From positions 2,874,850 to 2,938,849 of the forward strand of contig NZ_JACBZA010000001.1 in assembly GCF_013408535.1 (NCBI RefSeq): a stretch of DNA of 64,000 nt. Reading direction: 5' to 3'. The notes under the pieces are model-generated. The model was not told where the DNA came from. It did no database searches and worked only from the letters and a program-made list of their open reading frames with translations. Both the position numbers and the translations under genes were made by a program. Position 1 is the stretch's first letter; each line of letters begins with the position of its first letter. Below are positions 17,601 through 23,444 of the stretch, in pieces. Origin of the DNA: Actinopolymorpha cephalotaxi (GTDB lineage Bacteria; Actinomycetota; Actinomycetes; Propionibacteriales; Actinopolymorphaceae).

Positions 17601-18238
17601 GCCGTCACCAACTCGTCCGGGCTCTCCACGGTGGTGGGGCCGACCGCGGTGGCCGGCGGTGCGGCCGACGAGGTGCTTGCCCCGCCCTGGACTCCGTCCG
17701 CAGGTGTGCCCGGGACCTTCACGACCGCTCCGCGTGGGGTTGCCGGTTTCGGGGTCGCGTCGGACCCGGGTGCCGCGGCCGTCCCTTCCGTCGCTTCTGT
17801 CACCGCCGCGGATGAGATCGGTTCAGCCGGCTGCTCGGCGGCGTGGTCGGCGCCTTCGCTGGGACCGCCCGTACGGCTGGGCGCGGGGATCCCGGGGACG
17901 GGCGGACCGGCCGCGGCGCGGGTGGACGCCGGCGAGTCCCGGGGCGGCGCATCCGGAACGGGGACGTCGAGGTCGGCCAGCACGCCGAAGAAGAAGTCGG
18001 GCGGCTCCTCTCCGGTGTAGGCGTCGGCGTCGAGATCGCCGCCGGCGAAGCCGAGTGCGCGGGCGGTACGCAGGGCCGCCGCGTTGCCGCCCAGCGCTCC
18101 GGAGCGGCGGACCACGTCGGCCGGCTCCGGGTTCACACCGGCCCGGATGACTTCGGGCGGAAGCTCGGCCACCCCGCGAGGGCGGGTGTCCTTCGCCGCG
18201 TCCGGATCGGCCCGACGCCGGGGCCGGTGCTCGCCCAT
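11696..18238 (-). CDS. Giant putative eCIS cargo toxin with annexin-like repeats and C-terminal HH motif
   Basis: 2180 aa from ATG 18238, only 6 bp after the AAA+ ATPase stop. Layout: a charged N-terminus, a long Pro/Ala/Thr-rich, probably disordered region (about 100-380), and helical regions (380-760). An annexin-like repeat follows at about 836-890 (GTDEDAVFAALDNLDGQQID, then LDGELSG) and a second at about 1282-1338 (GWGMDIAQAKKALAGRTPAE, then LHSETSG). A hydrophobic stretch spans about 1436-1482. Further on are a degenerate EEGRHLQQL motif near 1751, an Ala/Lys/Glu coiled coil (about 1885-2035) and a C-terminal domain with GGDRHHMPAND (His 2055-2056) and DDADHSLTASHG. The HH plus later His pattern recalls WHH/LHH-type HNH-fold nucleases of polymorphic toxins. 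Place, size and modularity suggest a cargo loaded into the tube. Activity is inferred, not shown. Confidence 0.7.
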   Translation of the reverse strand: MGEHRPRRRADPDAAKDTRPRGVAELPPEVIRAGVNPEPADVVRRSGALGGNAAALRTARALGFAGGDLDADAYTGEEPPDFFFGVLADLDVPVPDAPPRDSPASTRAAAGPPVPGIPAPSRTGGPSEGADHAAEQPAEPISSAAVTEATEGTAAAPGSDATPKPATPRGAVVKVPGTPADGVQGGASTSSAAPPATAVGPTTVESPDELVTAVSTAAGKLGTATGSSGPPPDVAAGRAFPSALAAPATASAPSAVRGGGSGVRRPKPDDDLPPDPVPKATKAVTTAAAALLPELALPQLLSPPGGPAPTLAYPQQFAELKRPEPPKPEKPKQKKPAAKAPHPDSKTDPKQEPPAPAPAPQPFVPPVLLDLRQPPMPKVDPTLRSAEQTKIRTVIASVKADLPTAARPFVRQLRDAAGFGDLLTQQYGRKEVAAFWEPVIGDKPLAERLLTPMRAKLDELGEAAGLSASILDQAVKEKQQELIASGRAVSDQTKALVAARGPVIIGEAEKRAAEETAKVAKEHAQRLKDLRRAMTSHDPKLVTQLADERVTMIGDQVAGGILALENAATRRTDLIEAMTAAYLEAYRIADDAAQASARAAAAKAADPVPSPSVVQVPRAPDGRPWLTWAREQVVASMKALRTQTTTDRDARIGALREAGVTATAAVREWADKRLRHKATQQEKEAQAVADRTVAEQRLEKARTQAAKDRARDDLVAQIRYAEAFHDARQAEAAGTATEAQKKMLAEAGKDADAYLGAADVPGDPLSAVAHHLTEQVGTQVVAKLTESGVISAEVKKLRATTSAEAFSLGVVVFATKPPDAASRVASLSAATREKYGTDEDAVFAALDNLDGQQIDTISTLYQADYDEGLYDRLDGELSGSEWSRAKALLRSDQVGATAAAIRYETNSWFSAPDRDKIASYVRSLPPGKGDELKQRFGESARWYNSGSATLDEVLGDTMRTYRYNPQTGESVPDDRGSEQIGLLLQVNMLKQPEPAAPAGLAGAAKPRPSIIDAQDRQNKIDALQAKADAIDLDLALRPAYGPAKADAMDGVFKRMRAEIADANPGWTAEQVNNEVRRRNANTERAYGERFPAELQVNNFGMPVQNLRPEDSRLRQVMAANLYDSGEKEIGLAMLDVDRKAERTARILLADRGAYAADSDVNAGLEQSYLQAADEIKRAEGPRLRKERADRIRKAQQEGHPLTQDQLAEEDRKLDRELERLTDKRAKELMAETKIHWNKSGHGSLDDWVKDKTQWGGEREAVWRLEQGGKLTRAQELKFSVDGWGMDIAQAKKALAGRTPAEIRQIAADYKKITGEDLIGRLHSETSGENRFDIDEALRGEPMTAQERMDALTRRYEYNKNTYFWGGGPPKELAGSMRMLQAEYDNAREAFAALNDPAAKLSVEDRNFLQRSFEAQATRTESRAEEYRASVHAYTDGIVQIVSTAVAVIVGGALAIATGGAALPLIALAASLWATAATMVVKMALLGEAYGIHEYVDDLVVGVVDAAFAYATAGLGDKLLGVSKVTGADKAAIRLAAAAARAQRAAKPLIARMGATLVENVAGAAPSALAGNLVNRDNWRGDMFLNVTKGTFTQMGTGMAIGGVIGQSLEISGRILGAVAGPALERFRAGRTSNAATEAAAHAAGTAEHQHVPGTERAPKPAADATGAPVARVETAPDAIHQQQREMRREVLGDIPPRERGAYADTPILVLGDAEYAERTGSAERGMATVLIENGKPLVVIREGAPLWALREEGRHLQQLRDPIHAEHLRLLDEARLRDWKNLSLHERMLSAQAHLELELAAQHDIIADLTHQKLAGSEDPHLQARLDTALRAQEVLGHRLEELHSFRNSPDGSPPPKFLEEPSRLNTKTGDPAPSGPAPPAESSHAEAKLAADAEAKAAEAKAAAEARAAADQAVKDAEEQQQRWRERLVEEKDSLATVDKSLADLTTKQAELDDLARRIAAEKDAKTLTPLLRRRREILADVQKTHFDPDVELPLSSLESAMKRERTALNKRRTELAELVANLEHRLSGDKLDPKLPVAGAYDDIKNAQGGDRHHMPANDSLERARALGTLPVGNPLLTHGGGGVIRMDDADHSLTASHGSGYGPEAYRDKQVALIAGGRYLEAVKMDLDDIRGNPVLRDKYEKVIQKYLNFLEQNQHLVDQLNKNSSVTIDSLRNPKE

Positions 18239-18244
18239 CCCCGT

Positions 18245-20332
18245 TCACTCGTTTCCGGCCAGCCGCAGACCGGGGAGTTCGCTGCGGTCAGGGCGTCGGC
18301 CGGCCTTGTCGAGTTCACGCAGCACCGCGCCGACCAGGTGCCGCTGCCGGATCGGACCGCCCTCGGCCGCCGCCAGGTAGGCGGCCGAAAGCGACGCGGC
18401 CCGGATCTCCCCGCCGGACAGCTCCACCGCCCGGGCCAGGGTGGCGAGGTCGACGTCGTCGGCCAGGGGTGCCGAGCCGGGCAGCATCTGCCGCCAGATC
18501 CGCTGCCGGAGAACGGGATCCGGCTGCGGGAAGTCGATCCGGTCGTGCAGCCGTCTGCTGAACGCGCTGTCGAGGTGGTGACCCAGATTGGTGGCGAGGA
18601 TGGTGATCCCGCGGTGGGCCTCGATGCGCTGCAGCAGGTAGGCGACCTCGAGGTTGGCGTAGCGGTCGCGCGCGTCGGTGACGTCGGCGCGGCGACCGAA
18701 CAGCGCGTCGGCCTCGTCGAAGAGCAGGACGGCGTTGGCGGCCTCGGCCCTGCGGAGCACCGCGTCGAGCCGCTTCTCGGTCTCCCCGAGGTACTTGTCC
18801 ACCACCTGCGCCAGGTCGCAGGCCAGCAGCTGGTGACCCGACTGCCCGGCGATCACGGCGGCGGCGAGGGTCTTGCCGGTGCCGGACGGCCCCGCGAAGA
18901 GCAGGTTCAGCCCGGTGGACCCCGGCCGCGAGCCGAACCCCCACTCCTGCAGCACGACCGGCCGGGCGGCGATCGAGGCGGTGACATCCTGCAGCCGGGT
19001 GAGGATCGGCTCCGGCAGCACCAGGTCGTCCCAGGTGACGGAGAGGTCCACCGGCCGGACGAGCTGGTCGGCAGCGGGCCGGGCGATCTCGTTGGCCGCG
19101 CGGTGGAGCACACCGGCTCCGATCGGATGGAACGGTTTCGCCGGGTCGACGACGTGCACCCGTTGGGACACCGCGGGCGGGTGGCCCGCGATCACCCGGG
19201 CCGCGGCGGCGTCGATGTCGTCCAGGGCCAGCCGGTGGCTGAAGGCGACCGCGGTGACCGCGTCCGGATCGGGGTCGAGACCGGCCGAGGTGAGCCGGTC
19301 GGTCCAGCGCTCGGCCCGGATCCGGGCGTCCGGCGCGGGCACCTCACGGCGCGGCCAGGCGGCCGGCGCCCACCGCGGCTCACCGACGATGTGCACCTCG
19401 GCCGGCGCGAGCATCCGCAGCCGGTGGCTCGGCGAGGGCGCGGACCGTTGCGTGGCCTGGTGCGCGGACTGCGTGCCTGCCTGTGCGGCGGCGTCCACCA
19501 CCTCGGCGGCCACGACCAGTCCGCAGCGGTCGGCGCGGGCCTGCCTTACGAGCAGGTCCAGCGTCTCGCCGGCAGGCGGCGCGTCCGGAGGCGGGATCGC
19601 CAGCAGCACCGGCCCGCGGGCCGCCTCCAGGGCGGCCTCGATCACCGCCCGCTCGTCCGGCCCGGTGAACACCACCGGCGTCGTACTCCCCGCGCTCCCC
19701 GCGCCGCTTCCCGCCGGGTGGCGGGTGACCCAGGGGCGCAGTTCGGCGGGAAGGTCGGGCCGGCCGAGCGCGACCCCGGCGAGCCAGTCGCCGGCATGCA
19801 GCGTACGGAACGGCAACGGCACCGGCGGGCCCGCGGACGGACCGAGGCCGACCAGCCCCGAACCGAGGAGCCTTCCGTCCGGCTCGAAGGCGGCGCGGCA
19901 GGCCGCCGCGTGTACGCCGTCCCCTGCCCAGAGACGTTGCGCCAGCGCGACGGTCGGTCCCTGTGCCGCGGCGTCGTCGACCAGGAACGCCATCACCGTC
20001 CGGTACCGCGGATCGAGGTCGACGCTCAACGCGACGACGGTGACGAAGGCTTCGAACCGGGACAGCCCGAAGGCGCGCCAGAGGTCCCCGAGTGGAGCGG
20101 CGTCGAGCAGTTCCTCGGCCACGGTGGCCACGTCCGGATCCAGCGGCGGCCCCGGACGACCACGCCGGCGAAGCGCGGCCGCCGCGTCACTGGGCCGGAT
20201 CGCCAGCCCGGCCAGCGGATCCTCACTCCGATCCCGGCCGGCCGCCTGTTCGTACGCCAGCAGGATCGCCAGCCGCCGGTCGAGCGCGGCGAACTCGGCA
20301 GCCAGGTGCGCCTGCGCGGCTTCGGTGGTCAT
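18245..20332 (-). CDS. eCIS AAA+ ATPase (Pvc15-like)
   Basis: 695 aa. The C-terminal third is a classical AAA+ domain: Walker A GPSGTGKT (residues about 481-488), DKYLGETEK, Walker B LLFDEADALFG (about 536-546), sensor ATN (about 580) and Arg finger region FSRRLHDRIDFP. The N-terminal 400 residues are helical and variable, as in Pvc15/Afp15 proteins. These ATPases are a marker of eCIS loci and are thought to help cargo loading or particle assembly. ATG 20332 originally overlapped the stop of the upstream tape-measure gene, but an IS3-family element now separates them. Its translation now depends on a ribosome binding site made of IS end and target duplication (AGGGCAGGTCAGG). Confidence 0.93.
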   Translation of the reverse strand: MTTEAAQAHLAAEFAALDRRLAILLAYEQAAGRDRSEDPLAGLAIRPSDAAAALRRRGRPGPPLDPDVATVAEELLDAAPLGDLWRAFGLSRFEAFVTVVALSVDLDPRYRTVMAFLVDDAAAQGPTVALAQRLWAGDGVHAAACRAAFEPDGRLLGSGLVGLGPSAGPPVPLPFRTLHAGDWLAGVALGRPDLPAELRPWVTRHPAGSGAGSAGSTTPVVFTGPDERAVIEAALEAARGPVLLAIPPPDAPPAGETLDLLVRQARADRCGLVVAAEVVDAAAQAGTQSAHQATQRSAPSPSHRLRMLAPAEVHIVGEPRWAPAAWPRREVPAPDARIRAERWTDRLTSAGLDPDPDAVTAVAFSHRLALDDIDAAAARVIAGHPPAVSQRVHVVDPAKPFHPIGAGVLHRAANEIARPAADQLVRPVDLSVTWDDLVLPEPILTRLQDVTASIAARPVVLQEWGFGSRPGSTGLNLLFAGPSGTGKTLAAAVIAGQSGHQLLACDLAQVVDKYLGETEKRLDAVLRRAEAANAVLLFDEADALFGRRADVTDARDRYANLEVAYLLQRIEAHRGITILATNLGHHLDSAFSRRLHDRIDFPQPDPVLRQRIWRQMLPGSAPLADDVDLATLARAVELSGGEIRAASLSAAYLAAAEGGPIRQRHLVGAVLRELDKAGRRPDRSELPGLRLAGNE

Positions 20333-20336
20333 CCTG

Positions 20337-20339
20337 ACC
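20337..20339. repeat. 3-bp target site duplication, left copy
   Basis: ACC here matches ACC at 21594-21596 directly outside the other IS end. Removing the element and one copy rebuilds a clean ATGA gene junction, which supports these exact borders. Confidence 0.75.
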
Positions 20340-20374
20340 TGCCCTGGGTTCGATGGAGTCGAGAATCTGGACTC

Positions 20375-21229
20375 TCATGCGACGGTGATGATGTGTGTGC
20401 GTTCGAACTCTATCGGTGTGAGCATGCCGAGGGCGCTGTGCCGGCGTTGGCGGTTGTGCCAGATCTCGAGGTAGTCGAACATCGCGTTGGCGAGCTCGAT
20501 CCGGGTCTTCCACTTCTTGCGGTCCAGTAGTTCGACCTGCACGCGTGACCAGAACGACTCGATCATCGCATTGTCGTAACAGTCGCCGACGCTGCCCATC
20601 GAGGGCACCAGGCCGGAGTTCTTGGCGCGGTCGGTGAAGGCCCACGACCCGAACTGGGTGCCCTGGTCGGAGTGGATCACGGTCCCAGCGGCCCTGGTGT
20701 TCCCGTGTCGGGTGTCGATCGCCATCCCGAGGGCGTTGGTGACCAGTGCGGCGTTGGGGGATGCGTCGATGGCCCAGCCCACGACTCGCCTGGAGTAGGT
20801 GTCCAAGACGACGCAGCAGTAGACCTTGCCCTCCCGGGTGGGGTGTTCGGTGATGTCGGTGACCCATAGCTGGTTCGGCAGGGCCCGGGCGAAGTCGCGG
20901 TTGACGCTGTCGGTGGAGATGTTGTCGGGCTTGATGCGCTTCCACTTCGGGCGTCCTGTCACCCCGTGCAGGCCGGCACGCTGCATCAACAACTCGACCT
21001 GGCAGTGGCCGACCGCGACACCGTGGCCGAGGGTGAGTTCGGCGTGGACCCTCCGGCCGCCGTAGATGCCGCGGGAATCGGTGTGGACCTGCCTGATCAG
21101 ATCGGTCAGCCACGCGTGCCGCACGGCACGCTCGGACGGGGCGCGGCTCAGTCGTGCGTAGTATCCGGACTCCGACACGGCCAGGACCCGGCAGGCGACC
21201 TGGACAGGGAGCTTCTCGGCAGCCATCAC
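20375..21229 (-). CDS. IS3-family transposase OrfB (DDE integrase)
   Basis: 284 aa from GTG 21229, which overlaps the orfA stop as GTGA; an ATG follows at once. It has an rve integrase core with the full DDE triad: LWVTDITEHPTREGKVYCCV (first Asp), VIHSDQGTQFGS (second Asp) and NAMIESFWSRVQVELL (Glu), followed by the RRHSALG signature. The helical N-terminal HTH_21 region is present. In IS3 elements OrfA and OrfAB are usually linked by frameshifting. Here a stop-start overlap is visible instead. Confidence 0.92.
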   Translation of the reverse strand: MMAAEKLPVQVACRVLAVSESGYYARLSRAPSERAVRHAWLTDLIRQVHTDSRGIYGGRRVHAELTLGHGVAVGHCQVELLMQRAGLHGVTGRPKWKRIKPDNISTDSVNRDFARALPNQLWVTDITEHPTREGKVYCCVVLDTYSRRVVGWAIDASPNAALVTNALGMAIDTRHGNTRAAGTVIHSDQGTQFGSWAFTDRAKNSGLVPSMGSVGDCYDNAMIESFWSRVQVELLDRKKWKTRIELANAMFDYLEIWHNRQRRHSALGMLTPIEFERTHIITVA

Positions 21230-21531
21230 CTCGACCGCCGCGAACCTCCTTTTGGGGTCGCTTCCTCCCGCAGCAGTTCCACGGCCCGGCGCGCGACGGC
21301 CAGCTCGGTCTCCAGGTCGGCGATCCGTTTCTTCGCCGAGGCCAGTTCTGCCTTCTCCTTGCTCGTCAGGCCAGCGACGAGGCCCTTGTCGATGCGATCC
21401 TGGTGTCGCCAGGCGTAGATCGACTGGTCGCTGATGTCGAGGTCGTGCGCGACCTGGGCGACGCTACGACCTTCCTCGAGCAGGTCGAGGACCTTACGAC
21501 GAAACTGCGGCGGGTAGCCCCGTCTTCCCAC
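21226..21531 (-). CDS. IS3-family transposase OrfA (HTH protein)
   Basis: About 101 aa if started at GTG 21531 (VGRRGYPPQFRRKVLDLLEE). It has a helix-turn-helix (VAQVAHDLDISDQSIYAWR) and a C-terminal leucine-zipper-like helix (KAELASAKKRIADLETELAV), the usual OrfA pattern that binds the IS ends. The same frame is open upstream through the IS end into the tape-measure gene, so an in-frame fusion of both proteins is also encoded. Confidence 0.85.
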   Translation of the reverse strand: MGRRGYPPQFRRKVLDLLEEGRSVAQVAHDLDISDQSIYAWRHQDRIDKGLVAGLTSKEKAELASAKKRIADLETELAVARRAVELLREEATPKGGSRRSR

Positions 21532-23190
21532 TCTGGCCTCCTGGTGTCGGGCACCAGAATCCAGCAATTTCGACTCAACAGAACCCGGGACACACCATCC
21601 GGCGTCCTCGTGCGTGACGGTCACCGCTTTCGGCAGCCAGGGCACCTCGACCGTGGTGCGGTCCAGCCCGGCCAGGGCCAGCACCACCAGCAGCGGTGGC
21701 GCCGGCAGGCGTACCTGGATCGACTCGCCCAGGTCGGCGACGACGCCCCCGGGAGTCAGGAAGCGATCGGACAGGAACGGCAGCGAGCTGGCGCCGAAAC
21801 CGCCCAGCCGCCGGGCGAAGTGGCCCATCCCGGCGCGCGCGGCGACAGCCACCGCCCGGGCCGGCGCACCGGCGTCACCGGAGTCGTCCGGCAGCAGGTA
21901 GCGCAGGTCCGCGACCATCCGGGTGGCCGCTGCTTCATCCGGATCGGCGGGCGCACGCTCGAGCCCCGCCAGCGCCGGGATCAGCGCGTCGTCCGGCGGT
22001 TCGGCGTCGTCCAGGATCGCCAGCCAGATACCGGACGACGCGTCCGCCACGATCACGTACGGACCGCACGTGTGGGTCACCAGCCGGTCCAGGCCGAGCC
22101 GGTCGTCGTCGACCAGCGCCTGCTGGACGACCTGCGATATGTCCACGCCGGGTTCGCAGGGCGGTTCGTCGTCCTCGAGCGCCGATGCCAGCACCACGGC
22201 CGGATCCTCGGGTGACGTCCGGGTCGCGGCCGCCAGCACCCGCGCCCGGTCGGCCGGTGCGAGCGCGCCCAGCCCCACCTTCGCGAACGACGGCAGCAGG
22301 AGGAACGCCGGCGCGCCCTCGGCCTCGAACACCGCGAGGTCAGCTGCCCGCGGCTCTTTCGCGGCGGAACCAGCCGCACCGGAACGGCGTACGGCAATTG
22401 GATCGCGCACCGCCGGCGACGATGCCCGAACGGTTTCGGCAGCCGCCGTCGCCGTCGCCGACGCCACGGCCACGGCGACCGCGGGCGACCGGCCCCGGGC
22501 GAAGGTGCGGGCGGCCAGCGCCAGCGACAGGGCCTCGGCACTCGACCGGTGCAGCCCCTTGCCGTCGTCCACCGGGTCGTCCCCGAGGTGAGCCGCCGCG
22601 GCCGCCGCGGACATCCGGACGTGCGGGAGCGCGAGGCACGCCGCCCAGGTGCGGTTCACCTCGGACGGGGCCGCACGGGCCAGGACCGTGGTCAGGTCAC
22701 CGCTGCGGCGCAGCGCGCCGAGCACGGCGACGACGGGAACCGCGTGGCGTTCGGCGAGCGTGCGCAGCGCCGTCAGTGGAGCCAGCAGCCGCACCCCGTC
22801 GAAGGATTCGAACACCCAGCTGTCCCCCGTCCCACTCGCCAGCGCGGCGACGAACGCCGCGATGTGCGCGGCGCGGGAGGGGTAGCGGATCCGGACCTCG
22901 TCCGGCGCTGTCCGGATGGCCCGGGCCAGCCGGTCGGCGAGCCGCTCGGCGATCTCGTCCGCACTGGCGGTGGCCGGTACCGCCGCCGAGACCTGAAGCC
23001 GGCGGATCAGCACCACCGGCCCGTCGCCCGCGGAGTCCGGCGCCGACTCCCGTAGGACCGGGAAGCGGCGGGCCAGGGCTGCGGGCACTCCCTCGGTGAC
23101 CGCCGTCGCGATCCGGTCGATGGTCCCGAGCGGCAGCTCACCCTGGCCGGGGACGGCGATGCCGGCGGTCAGGCGGCCGATCCGGCTCAC
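21226..23190 (-). CDS. Probable eCIS tape-measure protein (Pvc14-like), C-terminus fused to IS OrfA
   Basis: The native part runs from ATG 23190 to about 21595 (532 residues). The IS insertion replaced the last two residues and fused the frame to OrfA, giving 654 codons. The N-terminus has VVLIRRLQVSAAVPATASAD followed by EIAERLADRLARAI. The C-terminus has SIQVRLPAPPLLVVLALAGL followed by a VPWLPKAVTVTHED stretch. Both resemble the ends of CIS tape-measure proteins. Its place directly before the AAA+ ATPase is that of Pvc14. At about 534 aa it is short for a tape measure, which would mean a short particle. The call rests on position and weak motif similarity. Function is probably kept because only the last two residues were lost, unless the 122-residue tail interferes. 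Confidence 0.55.
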   Translation of the reverse strand: MSRIGRLTAGIAVPGQGELPLGTIDRIATAVTEGVPAALARRFPVLRESAPDSAGDGPVVLIRRLQVSAAVPATASADEIAERLADRLARAIRTAPDEVRIRYPSRAAHIAAFVAALASGTGDSWVFESFDGVRLLAPLTALRTLAERHAVPVVAVLGALRRSGDLTTVLARAAPSEVNRTWAACLALPHVRMSAAAAAAHLGDDPVDDGKGLHRSSAEALSLALAARTFARGRSPAVAVAVASATATAAAETVRASSPAVRDPIAVRRSGAAGSAAKEPRAADLAVFEAEGAPAFLLLPSFAKVGLGALAPADRARVLAAATRTSPEDPAVVLASALEDDEPPCEPGVDISQVVQQALVDDDRLGLDRLVTHTCGPYVIVADASSGIWLAILDDAEPPDDALIPALAGLERAPADPDEAAATRMVADLRYLLPDDSGDAGAPARAVAVAARAGMGHFARRLGGFGASSLPFLSDRFLTPGGVVADLGESIQVRLPAPPLLVVLALAGLDRTTVEVPWLPKAVTVTHEDAGWCVPGSVESKLLDSGARHQEARVGRRGYPPQFRRKVLDLLEEGRSVAQVAHDLDISDQSIYAWRHQDRIDKGLVAGLTSKEKAELASAKKRIADLETELAVARRAVELLREEATPKGGSRRSR

Positions 23191-23444
23191 CCCGAACTCC
23201 CAGAACCCCTTGCGGTTCCTGAGCTCACGTCCACAAGGGCCGGCGCCGCCTCCGCCGCGGCCCCGTCCGGCAAGATCTCCGACAACTCGGTGAGTGCCTG
23301 GATGGCGCCTGAGATCCGCAGCAGCGCCACCCGCAGGGTCTCCCGCTGCTCGTCCAGCCGGGCGAGGTCCCGCTCCCCCGCCGCGAAGTCCGACCGCAGC
23401 TGCGCCAGCCGCCGGTTCACCACCGATGCCAGATCCTCGCTCAT
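23187..23444 (-). CDS. Small coiled-coil eCIS-associated protein
   Basis: 85 aa from ATG 23444, overlapping the stop of the preceding gene (ATGA). Its own stop overlaps the tape-measure start by 4 bp. The sequence MSEDLASVVNRRLAQLRSDF, then ARLDEQRETLRVALLRISGA, predicts one long helix or coiled coil with a short Ser/Gly-rich tail. Translational coupling on both sides marks it as part of the particle operon. No family recognised; a small assembly or tape-measure partner is possible. Confidence 0.7.
   Translation of the reverse strand: MSEDLASVVNRRLAQLRSDFAAGERDLARLDEQRETLRVALLRISGAIQALTELSEILPDGAAAEAAPALVDVSSGTARGSGSSG

Larger units (their letters stand above)
20340..21593 (-). mobile_element. 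Complete IS3-family insertion sequence
   Basis: 1254 bp with two genes (orfA 21226-21531, orfB 20375-21229) in IS3 layout. The imperfect inverted ends start TGCCCTGGGTTC at 20340 and, read inward from the other side, TGTCCCGGGTTC at 21592. Both continue with GAGTCGA and CTGGA-TCT blocks. A 3-bp target duplication (ACC on the plus strand) sits at 20337-20339 and 21594-21596, which fits IS3-family practice. Joining the flanks over one ACC restores the tape-measure frame ending ...AGWSG-stop with TGA overlapping the ATPase ATG. The element is in the same orientation as the operon. No internal stops are seen, so it looks recent and possibly active. Confidence 0.9.

Noticed and set aside
17843-20530. 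895-codon plus-strand frame opposite the ATPase
   Set aside because: Antisense to an intact AAA+ domain and reaching into the IS element, so it spans unrelated units and cannot be one gene.
20375-21531. IS orfA/orfB as a degraded element
   Set aside because: The DDE triad, HTH, both ends and the target duplication are intact. Nothing indicates decay.
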